The notes: a model not told the origin generated them from the sequence alone. A DNA stretch of 64,000 bases from Polytrichum commune (GCA_950295325.1 OX485803.1:32238001-32302000); one strand, 5' to 3'; counted from the first letter of the stretch, positions 52,646 through 63,793 are shown. Program-made: numbers and translations.

Positions 52646-53110
52646 TCAGGGGTGGACTCTTCGTACCATATATGGACTAACGTGAGTTATTATTTGGAAT
52701 AAGAGGATTATTATTTAAGGTATTAGCGTACATAGTATGCATAAGGGAGAGATATTATTTTTCTCTAGAGTGTACATTTTAAAAGGCTATTAAGAATGTT
52801 GAAGTAAAGGTAGATGTACAGAAGGGGGCCTTAGGATTTAGAGGAAAAAATTGACAATTGATGTGTTAGTTCCATCCAATTCACGTTTTCATTCATTGTT
52901 GTCGAATGGTAATAGTCCTTCATGACCACCTTGCCCATTCTTGTTGGGGTTTGCATTTGGGTTCTAGGTTTTCACAAAGTGAAGGCTCATGGAGCACTTA
53001 TAGGCTCCCTTGAGTTTCACTCTCCAGATTGTGGCTAGGTTATTGTGCTCTTGTCTATGATTGCTTGATGCAATCATTGAGTTACATGCTATGGGTGAAA
53101 AATGTTCAAT
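52646..53110 (-). repeat. Inverted relative of the 32165-32890 element
   Basis: Starts GGGGTGGACTCTTCGTACCA and runs antiparallel to 32890-32440 through the TAGGTTTT/AAACCC and ATGCTATGGGTGAAAAATG stretches. Confidence 0.6.
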
Positions 53111-53307
53111 GACTTTCTTATTGGAAAGTGAAAGTGGATTTTACATGTAATGAATACTTGTGTTATTATACTAGATTCATATTTTGTATACGTAGTGGAG
53201 GCATCTACTACATTACACTGAAAGCTTAGTATAAATACATGAGTCCATTTCTAGCTTGTTGTTAGTACATATGCATTTGTTACATAGTTTCATCTATGAA
53301 ACTATGT

Positions 53308-54087
53308 GTTTCAAGTGGGCTTGTGTAATTGTCCATCGTCCATTACAAACACCTCCAAATGCGAGTTTGTGCAAGGGGTTTGAAGATGGGTGTAGGGGTA
53401 TACAATCTATGCAGTATATGAAATTTGTGTTTCTAAGGTAGAAATGCCATAAGCGGTTAACCACCCTCTAGCTGTGCACTAGACCACCGTCATAATGGTG
53501 AAGTGCCATTTCTAAACAGATCATGGCTCGGCGGCAACTTCAATGCATATACACTTAGTGTAGCCAGTGGGAGTCAAGTGTTAATGTACTCATGAGGTAA
53601 CCAATTTAGGCAATGTTCTGTATGGAAATGAGGATTACCGTGCTCGGTGTAGGTTAAACCTAGTGAACGAGTAGGGGGTTGGACAACTTTCCACTTTGAG
53701 AAATTGTAGCATTTTTTTGTATAGGGCAGAAAAATATGAAACAACTTGCATTCTTCATGAATCCTTGTCGTCTATCTTGGAAAATTATCTCATGATTGTC
53801 AGACCAGATCTTCAATGCGAATCACCTTCTTTTCACGGGTTATGGTATTTCTACCTTGGTATGCAAATGTACATCCTGTTCAATTCTTGAAAGTTGGGAT
53901 CACGAGGTTTAAATGCAAGCACCCTTTGTGGGTTTTTCGAGTGTGTATGTTGATCTCCTCAGCTCTGTTTTAATGCTTTTCTTATCAGCAGCTTTTCTTT
54001 CAGATGAGATCTGGTTTGATTGATTGTAGCCCTGAAGATGAGATTATGACTCATCTTTTTGTGAGTCGTTGAGCTTCTTCATTTCAC
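53308..54087 (+). pseudogene. Inverted partial copy of the HdeD-like gene's 3' end
   Basis: Matches the reverse complement of about 59630-59985: the last coding codons and stop (AAGTGGGCTTGTGTAATTGT), then 3' UTR and downstream DNA through GATGAGATTATGACTCATCT. A 421-bp MITE interrupts it. Without the membrane domains it cannot encode the protein. Confidence 0.8.
53436..53856. mobile_element. TA-target MITE, copy B (421 bp)
   Basis: Ends AGGTAGAAATGCCATAA / inverse of AGGTAGAAATACCATAAC. Body closely similar to copy A at 26273. The empty site is the paralogous HdeD 3' region (reverse complement around 59850-59855), where GTTTCTA is followed directly by GTGTGCAAATG. The left TA is intact; the right TA has become TG. 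Confidence 0.88.
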
Positions 54088-55011
54088 ATTCTGATTTGAC
54101 TTTGTGTATCAAATACAAGAAAGTCTTATCAAGTATTATCAACTTCTGTGTATGTAACATTCATAAACAGGGTAACAATATTTTATCTAACATTCTAAGC
54201 AGGGTACCGCACATGGTATATAAGTTGCTGTATTGCTGAGTGACATTACACGAAGTGTGCATCAGATGACTTCTGATTTCTATACAGCACATTCAGAAGC
54301 ATCAAGACATGATATATATAGTGATTCCAATCCAATATGCTCTAATATTTTGTCATAAAGCCGTAATCATCATACTTCGATCATTCCAAAACATGATTCT
54401 AAGAATAAAGCTTAATATGTCATTCTTTCACAAATCCCACAGTTCCATAGATGAAACTGAGTTCAAGCATCCTACGAATTAGTGAAATTCACTGAATGCT
54501 GGAAGCATCGAAATATTTTGGGTTGACTATAATTGTAGTGATTACCACAACTATTAATCGTACTACCCCTTTGCACACATTCAATAAATTGATCTACCTT
54601 CCTCATAGAACCAAGGGCTTGTCAATCCAAGCGCTGAAATTGTAACTTTGTATCTTGATTCAGTCCCTGCTGTGGTGTATGAGTGCTGCGAGAAATTCTT
54701 CTACACACGTTCACTTGAACCTGTACTCACTCGAATCTGCATGCAGATTATGAGAATGTGTTGGGTCATGTCCATGTTATTTTCCTATCAGTCGGTTGCA
54801 CAATTTGTTACGCGTGCTCGCACTGTAAATACTGTAAAGAACTTCTGCATTCTCTTTCCACAATACACCATTAAGGTAGATGTGCCTTATTGGGATACTG
54901 TTCTCTTTGAACCACTTCTAGTAAGACATGAAACACGCAATCAGTGAGAGATGATTAGTCCCAAATCGTGTCTGTAGCCATTTGCCTCATAATTTTTGGA
55001 GCTCATATGAA
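54088..55011. other. Intergenic, no gene recognised
   Basis: A plus-strand open frame of about 90 codons (54648-54947) has ordinary composition but no recognisable domain. The last 65 bp are a copy of the repeat that was the retroelement's target. Confidence 0.4.
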
Positions 55012-55025
55012 TATCTTCTTCGTTA
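55012..55025 (+). repeat. Target-site duplication, left (retroelement)
   Basis: TATCTTCTTCGTTA, repeated exactly at 58011-58024 on the other side of the retroelement. Confidence 0.88.
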
Positions 55026-57569
55026 GAAAGACAACACAAACATTTTTCAAACATAATTAATGCCTACTTCTCCACAGAACAACATAGAGACACAAGATAC
55101 GTCACACCAACCACAATAATTCCACTAGCACATATCTCTAATAATGAATGCGACCCAGAAAACGACATCGAAACAAACTCTGATACCATCCAAACACAAT
55201 TCGATGTCGCTCACATATACGAAGACAATGGCCGACACCTCATTACCATCCCGAAAGCTAGACTAACATGGCTATGGAAACAATACCAATTGGCAAAAAA
55301 CAACACACACGGTCTAGAACCATCTACCCAATCGTTCGAAACTGAAATTGTTTGGTTATACCAAAGGTACAAATACCGTATCCCAAAAAATGACCCACTC
55401 AAACGAGCCCAATATACAATACCAACCCAAATATTAGATCTCCTGATTACAACATTCAATATTAACCACTCATATTTTTCATCCCCAGTTACATGTCCCA
55501 CACAATTCACCCAATTCTACTCACCATTCTCGCGAGACATAATATTTGGATCCCTAGGTAAAACGTTTGACCATAAATGGCAAGGAATCGGTTACGCACA
55601 CCCTCATAATACAACAGACCTACAACAAGTTATTCACTGGGCGCGCATAGCGGCCCAAAATGATCCATATACAATCACTATACTTATATCTCCGGATACT
55701 AATTGGTACCAAAACTCCAACCCACACACAGGCCCATTCCCAGACACACACGTCATTGCCCATTTCGCCGCTGATACGATCACGTATGAGGAACCCACAA
55801 TACCCCCCGAGCTCAATATCACAAGAAAAGAACCATCTACCATGCAAATATTTTGTATCCATCACCAAAACAATAACATAGGCACCTACGAACAAATGAA
55901 ATTAATAAACGACACAGCAAATAACCTCCAAATACTACAAAGTCACACACAAACTGCACCACCCACCCCTCCAAACATCACCGTTAACCCTAGTAAAAAA
56001 TGGGCTAAATCAAACTACCCAAATACAATCCCACACAATAATACCCCTACCCCACAACTTCCAAACTACCAAACTAACTTACCGCTAAAATTCCACCCCC
56101 AATTTAGCTACTACACAGACGGATCCTTTATAAAACCCAAAGAAATTACCCCTGGGGTATGGAGAAGAGAAAGAGCTGGATACGGTATCTATAGCCCCAA
56201 AGGCTTAAATATCGCCAAAAGACTCCATGGGCATCAAAACATACTACGTGCAGAAATGATGGCTATACACAAAACACTAAGAATCATCAATACAAAATTC
56301 CCTAATGAACCCGTATTCATATTCACAGACAGTCTAAACGTATTATACCTACTCAACACACAAATTAAACACCCCACTCTCCATAATAGTCACCCCGACC
56401 AAACCACACTCAACTCTATGGTAAAAATCCTCCAAGACCGTACACAACCAGTCACACTATACAAAGTCAGAGCACACGTCAACATTGACGGTAATGAAAA
56501 AGCGGATAAACTAGCAAAAGACGGGTTAGAATTAGAACACAGAATTGCCATCCACCCATACGAACATGCCCACGCCATCCCGTATTATTACCAAAAGGAC
56601 GTCTGGGCCTCGATGGCAGACGTCCCAGACAAAGGTCCAGTAAGATTCTTAGAAAAACAAATTAAAAAATATGATAGGGAAACCAATATAGCAATCATGG
56701 CCACACAAACCCCCAACACGTGTAAATGGACAGAAAATATAGACATTGACAAAGAACTGTCCAACGCATTTTGGACAAATCCCTTAATCACAGACAAACA
56801 AAAATCCTGCCTTATTAAATTCCACACAGGAACATACATGGGTAATGCTAAAAAACAAATGTTCTTCGGTCACCAGAGGTACCCCTCTATCACATGCCCT
56901 ATATGCAACTCAAACGATCCAGACACTTGGCTACATGTTCTACTGAAATGCAACCAACAACATATACACTCATTACGAATTAAAAGACATAACAAAGCAG
57001 TCGGAGAAATTAGAAAGCTTCTAATCTCGTCCGAAAAATCCCGATGTTTTACTCTCATGAATGCCGGTACCTTCAATAATAACCCCCAAGAAAATACAGT
57101 CCCCAATTGGCTACTCCCCTGCACATGTAACACACAAAGATGTCATTGCAACGCAAGATTTCGACCTGATATACTCTACATTAAAGGATTACCATATCAA
57201 AATGACCCTCCCATTGACATTGACCCTAACCTCACCATACAATTTATTGAATTCACATATTGTAACGACAGATTTTCCCCAGAAACAATAGAAGCAAAAA
57301 ACAACAAATACAAACCTTTGATTGATAGTATCGCTTCCAGAGGATGGAAAATCGAACCACTTATTGTCATCACAGCTGGGGCCCGAGCTACGGCCCACAT
57401 CCCATCTATGAAAATACTAGAAGAAAATCTCAAAATACCCCTGGTTACCATCAAAAATACCTTTAAAAACATTAATACCATTGCAATACAATATGCCATG
57501 TCCATCCTCCTCCATAAGCGGAGAATTGAAAACCACCAACCGCTCCCCCAAAACTTAGACCCTCCATAA
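55026..57569 (+). pseudogene. LINE polyprotein C-terminal part: RNase H, CCHC knuckle, restriction-like endonuclease
   Basis: An open frame of about 848 codons with no stop and no ATG near its 5' edge. Residues are numbered from the TTG at 55290. RNase H: Asp277 (YTDGS), Glu322 (RAEMM), Asp347 (FTDSLN), His396 and Asp406 (HVNIDGNEKADKLA), a complete catalytic set for cutting RNA in RNA-DNA hybrids. CCHC knuckle: Cys536, Cys539, His549, Cys554, followed by RHN at 566-568. Endonuclease: Arg625-Pro626-Asp627 and Glu654 (FIEFTYCND), the PD-(D/E)XK pattern of R2-like enzymes that nick target DNA. No reverse transcriptase is present. The coding strand is A- and C-rich and poor in G, unlike the host exons. 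The catalytic residues are intact, but the truncated copy has no normal start. Confidence 0.85.
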
Positions 57570-57714
57570 ACCCAAAAAACTTATATAATATTTAGTATCT
57601 ATTGACAGCTCAGAATGAAGGATTGGTGCCGGTTGGTTGGTACAAATTTCCTGCCCTTTACTCACTTGCAGCACCAAGTCACGCGTTACATGTTAGACGA
57701 TCATACGGACTCGA

Positions 57715-57776
57715 CTGAAATCGAACCCGGAACGTCTTAACTCAAACATCCTCCCACAACCAACCGAGGAATCATG
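57715..57776 (-). other. tRNA-like promoter boxes antisense in the retroelement 3' UTR
   Basis: On the minus strand GGTTGGTTGTGGGAGG (A-box-like, with CCTC/GAGG able to form a D-stem) is followed 39 nt later by GGGTTCGATTTC (B-box-like), a spacing close to a real tRNA. The T-stem does not pair well, so this is not a functional tRNA; it could be a relic of a tRNA-derived SINE. Confidence 0.4.
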
Positions 57777-58010
57777 ACTTGGCGTTCACTCTCATAACAA
57801 AAACACTAATTATACCTAAAAGGCAGGCACCACCATGGGCCATGATCGGCCCACGTTATTTGTTTCTCGGTTACTATAGTGTCCATCCTCGAAAGAGGAG
57901 AGTAGTTTTGTCCCAGCTTCCCCATGTCCTGTGGGCATCGGGTTGTTGGCATTACGAACGGACACTCTATTCACGCCGGCCCCTAAAAGGGACCGGAGTT
58001 TCTATCTATC

Positions 58011-59200
58011 TATCTTCTTCGTTATCAAAGTGAAGATTCTCTTGCTCATTCTATAAGTGGTCATATAGGTCCCTTCAAGTATGTTGACTATTGAGCCTAG
58101 AATAGTTAGCATGTTGTCGAGTCTCTTTGAAACATATGCCTTTTTGGTGTCTGTTTTACCTACATACCCTCCAAATGTAAATGTCCAAATTTTTACTGTG
58201 TTGGAATTAGGCACGTCCATGTATCTTATTAGTTGGGTTTGTCCAAGCCAACTAATAACTGATTACAATTTGATTGTCATTGAATTTTCAGTCTGTTGGA
58301 CTTACATCATACATTTGCACTCATCAAATAAGTTGTAATGTGCCGGACATTGACTCATGTCAAACCTTATCGCAACATCATTTCACATTTTTCGCATCAT
58401 TCTGCAGCATTAAAACAAGATATGCAAATAGGTTTTGACTTAGGTGATATTAGCCTTTTGTCATCACCTTAATACTTTTGAGTCTCATAAGCCTTTTGGC
58501 TTCCCGAACTTTGCAATTCCATTTCATTGTTAATCTTCATGCAGAGAGGTGCTGAAGAGTTCTAATATGTGTTTTGGTTAGAATTGCGAGTCCTGATGGC
58601 AATGGAACTTGCTCAGCCGAAACTTTTAGGGCACAGCCATGGCTAAAATAAGAAGCGTGTAGAGAGACAAAAACATTATACTGCACACAATAACTCATGT
58701 AGTTAAGTATCTCAATCACCACCCTCGTACTAATCAAAGAACTTGTAATTGATCAAAACCAAGTCCGAATTGTGTCTGTAGCCATTTGCCATTTGCCTCA
58801 TGATTTTTGGAGTTCATATGAATATCTTATTCATTATCAAAGTGAAGATTTTTGTGCTCATTAAGTGGTAATAAAAGTCTCCTCAATCATGTACCTTAAG
58901 CTGGTTTGATATGGACAGTTTTTAGCTCTCCATCCAATGTTGGTAGATTATGAAACACAAATTAGTGCAATGTGGTTATTGAGTCCTTGTCTGTAGGGAT
59001 TTTCCTCATGACCTTGGGAGCTCCTATGAATGTCTTATTCACTATCAAAGTGAAGCTTGTCTTCCTCATTAAACGATCATATAGGTGCTCCCAATTATGC
59101 TGGCTATGGAGCCTAGAATGGTTAACAAGTTGGGAATAAATTTTGAGAACATAGGCCAATCTCTTTATGAACATATGTCTTATTTAGTGTCCATTCTTAG
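58011..59200. repeat. Three related repeat units flanking the retroelement
   Basis: The block (GTGTCTGTAG..., TTTGGAGTTCATATGAATAT, ATCAAAGTGAAG) occurs as the split target (54960-55025 plus 58011-58080), at 58760-58870, and more diverged at 58980-59110. They belong to the same family as 45340-45690. Confidence 0.65.
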
Positions 59201-59629
59201 ATCCACACCTGACCACACTCCACTCACATATGGGTGTATGATTACAAAAAGTAATAAGGCTTGCATACCTTACAGTTTCCCATGAAGGATTGCGGGGAGG
59301 CTGAGCATGACAGGCGACAATCTCCTGCTATTCATTGACCTCCTTCAAATCCTTGCAACTTAACCCTTAACTTCTTGGAGTGTACTGTGGTTTCATAAGA
59401 TCATCTAAAAAGTAAGCTTTTGAGATCTCATTTTGATTGTACCTAAAAGAAAAGTTGTTGCTAATGATTTAAGATCACATCAATATGGTAGCAAATTTCA
59501 GATTTGTTTATAATCCATTTAAAATCATTAAACTTCAAAAAATAATTTTTATAAATATGTGCAATAAAGTCATTATACTTTATAATAATTTATAATAATT
59601 GATACCCGAAGTCAAAACAGAATGTGTGA
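59201..59629. other. Intergenic, AT-rich
   Basis: Downstream of the HdeD-like gene. No gene or defined repeat seen. Confidence 0.4.
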
Positions 59630-59960
59630 AACGAAGGAGCTCAAAAATTCACAAAAAGATGAGTCATAATCTCATCTTCAGGGATACAATCAATCAAACC
59701 ACATCTCATCTGAAGGAAAAGCTGTTCATAAGAAAAAATTTAAAACAGAGCTGTGGAGATCAACATACACACTCGAAAAACCCAAAAAGGGTGATTGCAT
59801 TTAAACCTCGTGATTCCAACTTTCAGGATTGAACAGGATGTACATTTGCACACTAGAAACACATATTTCATACACTGCACAGATCGCATACCCCTACAGG
59901 CACCTTCAAACCCCCTGCACAAACTCTCATTTGGAGGGGTTTGTACTGGACGATGGACAA

Positions 59961-62119
59961 TTACGCAAGCCCACTTTGAGCCAAAAGTGGTTGATGAGTC
60001 TCCTTGGCCTTGTGACCTGCACGAACATTTTTCCATTTCCAAGTAAATTTCCAGGTGAAGAACGAAGATATTCGGTCACTGGGTATGCATGAACGCAAAG
60101 AAAATGGCATATTCTCGCAGAAGTAGAAAAATAAATCCAAGGAAACACTTTTCAAATTTTTGAGAGTCTTCGAAGGAAAGCATACCGAGACGGGCCATGA
60201 AAGCAATGAGAAGGAGAGCCACAGATGTCAGGATCAGGTCGGAACCAACGAAAATGCCAAGAAGCTTGATGGATTCCTTGAACATCCAAGAGCTTAGGGC
60301 CAAAATCACAAATGCCAGAATGACGGACACAAGCCCGCTCACCAACACTGCAGGCCAGGTCGCCATCTGCCGCACTTGGCATGCCATCAACAACTTCAAC
60401 ACACCCTGAACTCGGCACAAATTCCAACACACAGCTCAGCAGTGAGAATTTACACCAGGCACCTGTATTATCCCATTGAGTTAAGAACAAGCTTGCACCA
60501 TCAAAAATAACAGCCATCCAGTTAAAAGTTCAAAAAGTGCGTTTGGCCCTACTACAATGACTTCATCGTATAACAAATCCCACTATTCTGATAAGAAACC
60601 TGATAAGATTGGTTCAATTTATGATCAAGCATCGTGGAAGGCTGCAATCGAATATGATCTTGAAATGATCAAACTAATAAAATGTGTCTTGAGATGCGAA
60701 CACTTCATGAGGCATAAAGGATAACTATGCACAAACTTTTCTGATGAAGCTTTTGGAGTTGACAGAACTTTGATACCTCTGTTTAAGGAGATCAGTTAAT
60801 TAAAAATAATTATCTTTTAGCAAGATCCAATCATTTGAAGTTTACTCCCATTTTGAGACGTTTAAACCATTCAGGGTTAAGATTGTAGCAATCCAATCCA
60901 AAGACAATAGTTCCATTCTGAAAGGATTCCAAAATGTTCACAGATGATCTCGTATCTGTATCAGAACTCATTATCATTATCAAGTCTCTCAAAACCTCAT
61001 GTTTTAGTAGGGAGTTTTGCCCCACTTTTGACATTTGACATTTTATAATGTTTAAGGAACGCTAAGTGGTATTGAAAACCTCACTGCTGGTGAAATGCCG
61101 TAATCCGTAACCGTCGTCTTTTGGACGAAGTCAAATTCTTCCCCTTCATTTCACCGGCAGTGAGGTTTTCAATACCACTTGAGCGCTCTCTAAACATTGT
61201 AAAATGTCAAAAGGGCGAAACTCCCTACCAGATCAGGAGTTTTTGAGAGACTTCAAGGAGATAACTCTGATACTCAGACAGAGAGAAGGGGGAGTCAAGT
61301 TCTGAAATCTCACATGGATGAGGAACCAGCCGGCAATGATGAAGATGAGCATGGTAGGGTTGGGGACAGGCTGCAGCAGCATCCACAACCCCACACCCAA
61401 ATGCAAGGCGCCGAGGAGCAGGAATGCTGTGGTTCCAGGTGCACCACACACAAGGATGAACTGCAGGAGCGTGACACCTCCACCAGCTACCAGCAACCAT
61501 GCCAGTAGCTGGTCAAGGGGAAAGTTGAAGAAAAGTGGCAGCACAATTGCTACAGCTCCAACAACTCCAAACACGAGAGCGTAGATCGTGTAGTAAAGTG
61601 ATAACCTTTGCAAGTGCTCATCGGCCACCTGCATTGAATCCATCCTCCAGAATAAACCTTCAGCATCTCATCAACATGTCTGGGGTTAAACAATTTCAGT
61701 CAAGCTACACATACACCGACAGAGCAGGAATTGCACCCGCTCTAGTAATGCTGTAATCTTTGCATTGATTCAATCCTCCAAAAGAAAACGTAGCATCTCA
61801 TCAAATCACAATGATAACCCTGACACTAACACTGCTTGAATTGCTGACAAGCCATGGTGAGGCCATGCAACTCCAAAAATTACATGGCGTTTCGCAACAG
61901 ATCACAGTCCATGGAACGGAGTGTATGTTATTGCCGAAGCAAAACTTCATCAAATGGTGATGTGTAATCAGGGTACGAGATGAAAGACCCTCATAAGAAA
62001 TAAATCAATACCTGGCCGGTGAGAGGGTGAATTGGGATGTTGACATAGTACGTCCGCTCATCCGGCATCCGAACTTCCGGCCGCTGCTCCGGTACTTCAT
62101 TATAATTGCCGTCCGCCAT
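59961..62119 (-). CDS. HdeD/DUF308-family six-helix membrane protein, four coding exons
   Basis: Exons on the minus strand: 62119-62012, 61628-61314, 60405-60186, 60016-59961 (699 nt, 232 residues, GT-AG junctions, phases agree). The start MADGNYNEVPEQRPEV follows an in-frame TAA. A hydrophilic N-terminus (1-44) precedes six predicted helices at about 46-70, 76-96, 102-122, 127-148, 157-177 and 187-209, with Gly-rich helix pairs as in the DUF308 tandem repeat (LLVAGGGVTLLQF, LGALHLGVGLWMLL, WFLIHGVLKLL). The C-terminal tail HKAKETHQPLLAQSG is polar. Bacterial HdeD is an inner-membrane protein linked to acid resistance; the role in a plant is unknown. Intron 2 (61313-60406) contains a hairpin MITE. 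The family assignment rests on length and helix layout, not on a search. Confidence 0.8.
61010..61225. mobile_element. Hairpin MITE inside an HdeD-gene intron
   Basis: Ends GGGAGTTTTGCCCC / inverse of GGGAGTTTCGCCC, with arms continuing about 85 bp on each side (e.g. TAAGTGGTATTGAAAACCTC inverted) and only a ~40-bp loop. TA flanks both ends (61008-61009, 61226-61227). It lies wholly in intron 2, so coding is untouched, but the pre-mRNA would carry a long hairpin. Confidence 0.85.
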
Positions 62120-62156
62120 CTTTCACTTAAGCGTCTCCTTCCTCAGCCTCTGACTT
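62120..62156 (-). other. Probable 5' UTR part of the HdeD-like gene's ATG exon
   Basis: A TTTGTTCACAG acceptor ends at 62157 and the sequence up to the ATG contains an in-frame TAA, so this is read as 5' UTR joined to an upstream non-coding exon. Confidence 0.4.
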
Positions 62157-62454
62157 CTGTGAACAAACCCCGATCATGTTTCTGAGTACTGAATTATGAA
62201 AGATCTTGCAGACCATAACTAACTTGGAGAGAGAGTTCTGAAATAATATAAAATCATTACTACCATCATACTTTCTGCATAGGGATAGCAAGCATCCGGT
62301 GGTAGCTAGCTGCATATTAGACTTGGATGATAAGATCCCCCTGTTTCATCCAAAATCTTTCTAAAGTCACATTGAGCACTAGATCACCTCCAGAGCAAAA
62401 CTCTTCCTCAAATTGAATGCACAACAGCTCTGAATGTGATCACCAAGCTAATAA

Positions 62455-63295
62455 TTGGAATGACACCAGCTTCCAGACAGAACCTAAGTTAAACTTCTTC
62501 ATCTCGGATTTGCATAAGTTGCTTGCAAAAGTGGTTCTCCTGGCCTTACGCTTCAGGCAGGCAAGACTCGAACCATGTCAAGATGCACTTTCACCAGAAC
62601 ACTGAAACTGTAAAACATGCATACACAAAAACGACATCCACGTACGCACTTGAGTTGAAGAAAGAGCGTAAAGAATTATTCAATTCAAGATGGCAGCAGC
62701 ATCCAGACACAACCTAAATTTCGTCATCTTGGATTTAGCACACGTTCACTTCAAAAGTGGTTCAATCTAAACCATCTCAAGATGCACTATCTCAACTCAT
62801 GCCAAGATGCACTTTCGCCAAAACACTAGAAAAATACATAAACAAGAACTGCACCACTTGAATTGCAGAAAGAGCGTTAACAGAATTTGAATTCCAGATG
62901 GCATCAGCCTCCCTACACAACCTAAAATTTCTTCATCTCGGATTTAGCATACGTTCACTTCCCAAATTGGTTCTATCCAAACCATGTCATGATGCACTAT
63001 TTCAACTCATGCCAAGACACATTTTCGCCATACCACTGAAACATATATACACAAGGACTCCACCACTTGAGGTGTGGAAACAGCGTATAAGCCGTTTGAA
63101 TTTCAAGATGACATCAGCCTCCAGACACAACCTGGATTTACTCATCTTGGATTTAGCACACGTTCACTTCAAAACTGTTTCTCCCTAACCATGTCAAGAT
63201 GCACATCCAAGCTCATTCCAAGAAGCACTTCCGCCAAAAACGCTAAAACATACAGACACGAGAACTATACCACTTGACTTGTGTGGATAGAGAGA
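62455..63295. repeat. Four-copy tandem repeat, period about 209 bp
   Basis: The landmark TCATCTYGGATTTRGCAYACG recurs near 62498 (diverged), 62725, 62933 and 63141, with CCAAGATGCACTTTCGCCA and CACCACTTGA following in order. It lies upstream of the HdeD ATG, probably within a 5' UTR intron. The copies are imperfect (visibly diverged, with small indels). Confidence 0.85.
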
Positions 63296-63616
63296 GACTT
63301 TTTAAATTATTATTAAATTAAAAACATCTGAATTCAAGTCCCTTGAAACCACTGGCAGATTTTATTTTCGCATAACTCACACTACGTGCACAACAGCTCT
63401 GAATCATTATGGCACTCAAACAAGCTACCGGAAGAATTACAAGGGGTTACGCTTCCAAATTGGCAGTCAGACAGCCAGAACTCCAGGGTCGTGCCTACTA
63501 CCTCAACAACTCCCGATAGCACGAAATTTAGCTTAAAACCTCAAACAGAGTACAATCCACACGCAGACACAACAAAAAAGAAAACTACATACATGCAGGC
63601 AGCTAAGGTACTTTAC

Positions 63617-63793
63617 CTGCACTTTGGTGGCGGATCTGCAGTGGTATGCCCTCCAGAAAGATGCCAAAAGCGGCTGCCGACTCTCCGTCGTTGGCGTGCG
63701 CTGATGCGTCGCAAGAGGCGGGAGAGGTGAGAAATTTGGAGGATCGCATTCTCAAGTGGAGAGATGGGGAGGTTTTGTCAAGGGCTGGGAAGC

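Larger units (their letters stand above)
55026..58010 (+). mobile_element. 5'-truncated non-LTR retrotransposon with RNase H and restriction-like endonuclease
   Basis: Bounded by a 14-bp target-site duplication (55012-55025, 58011-58024). The 3' end finishes in a short (TCTA)n tail (about 57999-58010), as in many LINEs that end in simple repeats. The body holds one long open frame to 57569, then a 440-bp 3' UTR. The frame enters without a start codon, so the 5' part (reverse transcriptase and anything before it) was lost at insertion. The related sequence at 58760-58870 is the uninterrupted target. Domain order RNase H, CCHC, restriction-like endonuclease resembles the C-terminal half of Dualen/RandI-type LINEs; the lineage is inferred without a search. 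Confidence 0.88.

Noticed and set aside
55011-55289. Reverse transcriptase upstream of the RNase H domain
   Set aside because: The frame was read back to the left target duplication; none of the conserved RT blocks are present, and the sequence before the junction is the target repeat.
55290-55292. TTG as the start codon of the retroelement protein
   Set aside because: The frame is open further upstream past the element's left junction and TTG is not a normal nuclear start; the protein is truncated rather than newly started.
57197-57505. Minus-strand open frame over the retroelement
   Set aside because: Shadow of the endonuclease coding region; its composition follows from the A/C-rich coding strand.
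57715-57776. Functional tRNA gene
   Set aside because: A- and B-box-like sequences are present, but the T-stem and acceptor stem do not pair.
60152-60517. Alternative minus-strand frame over HdeD exon 3
   Set aside because: The frame in phase with exons 2 and 4 gives continuous membrane helices; this one does not.
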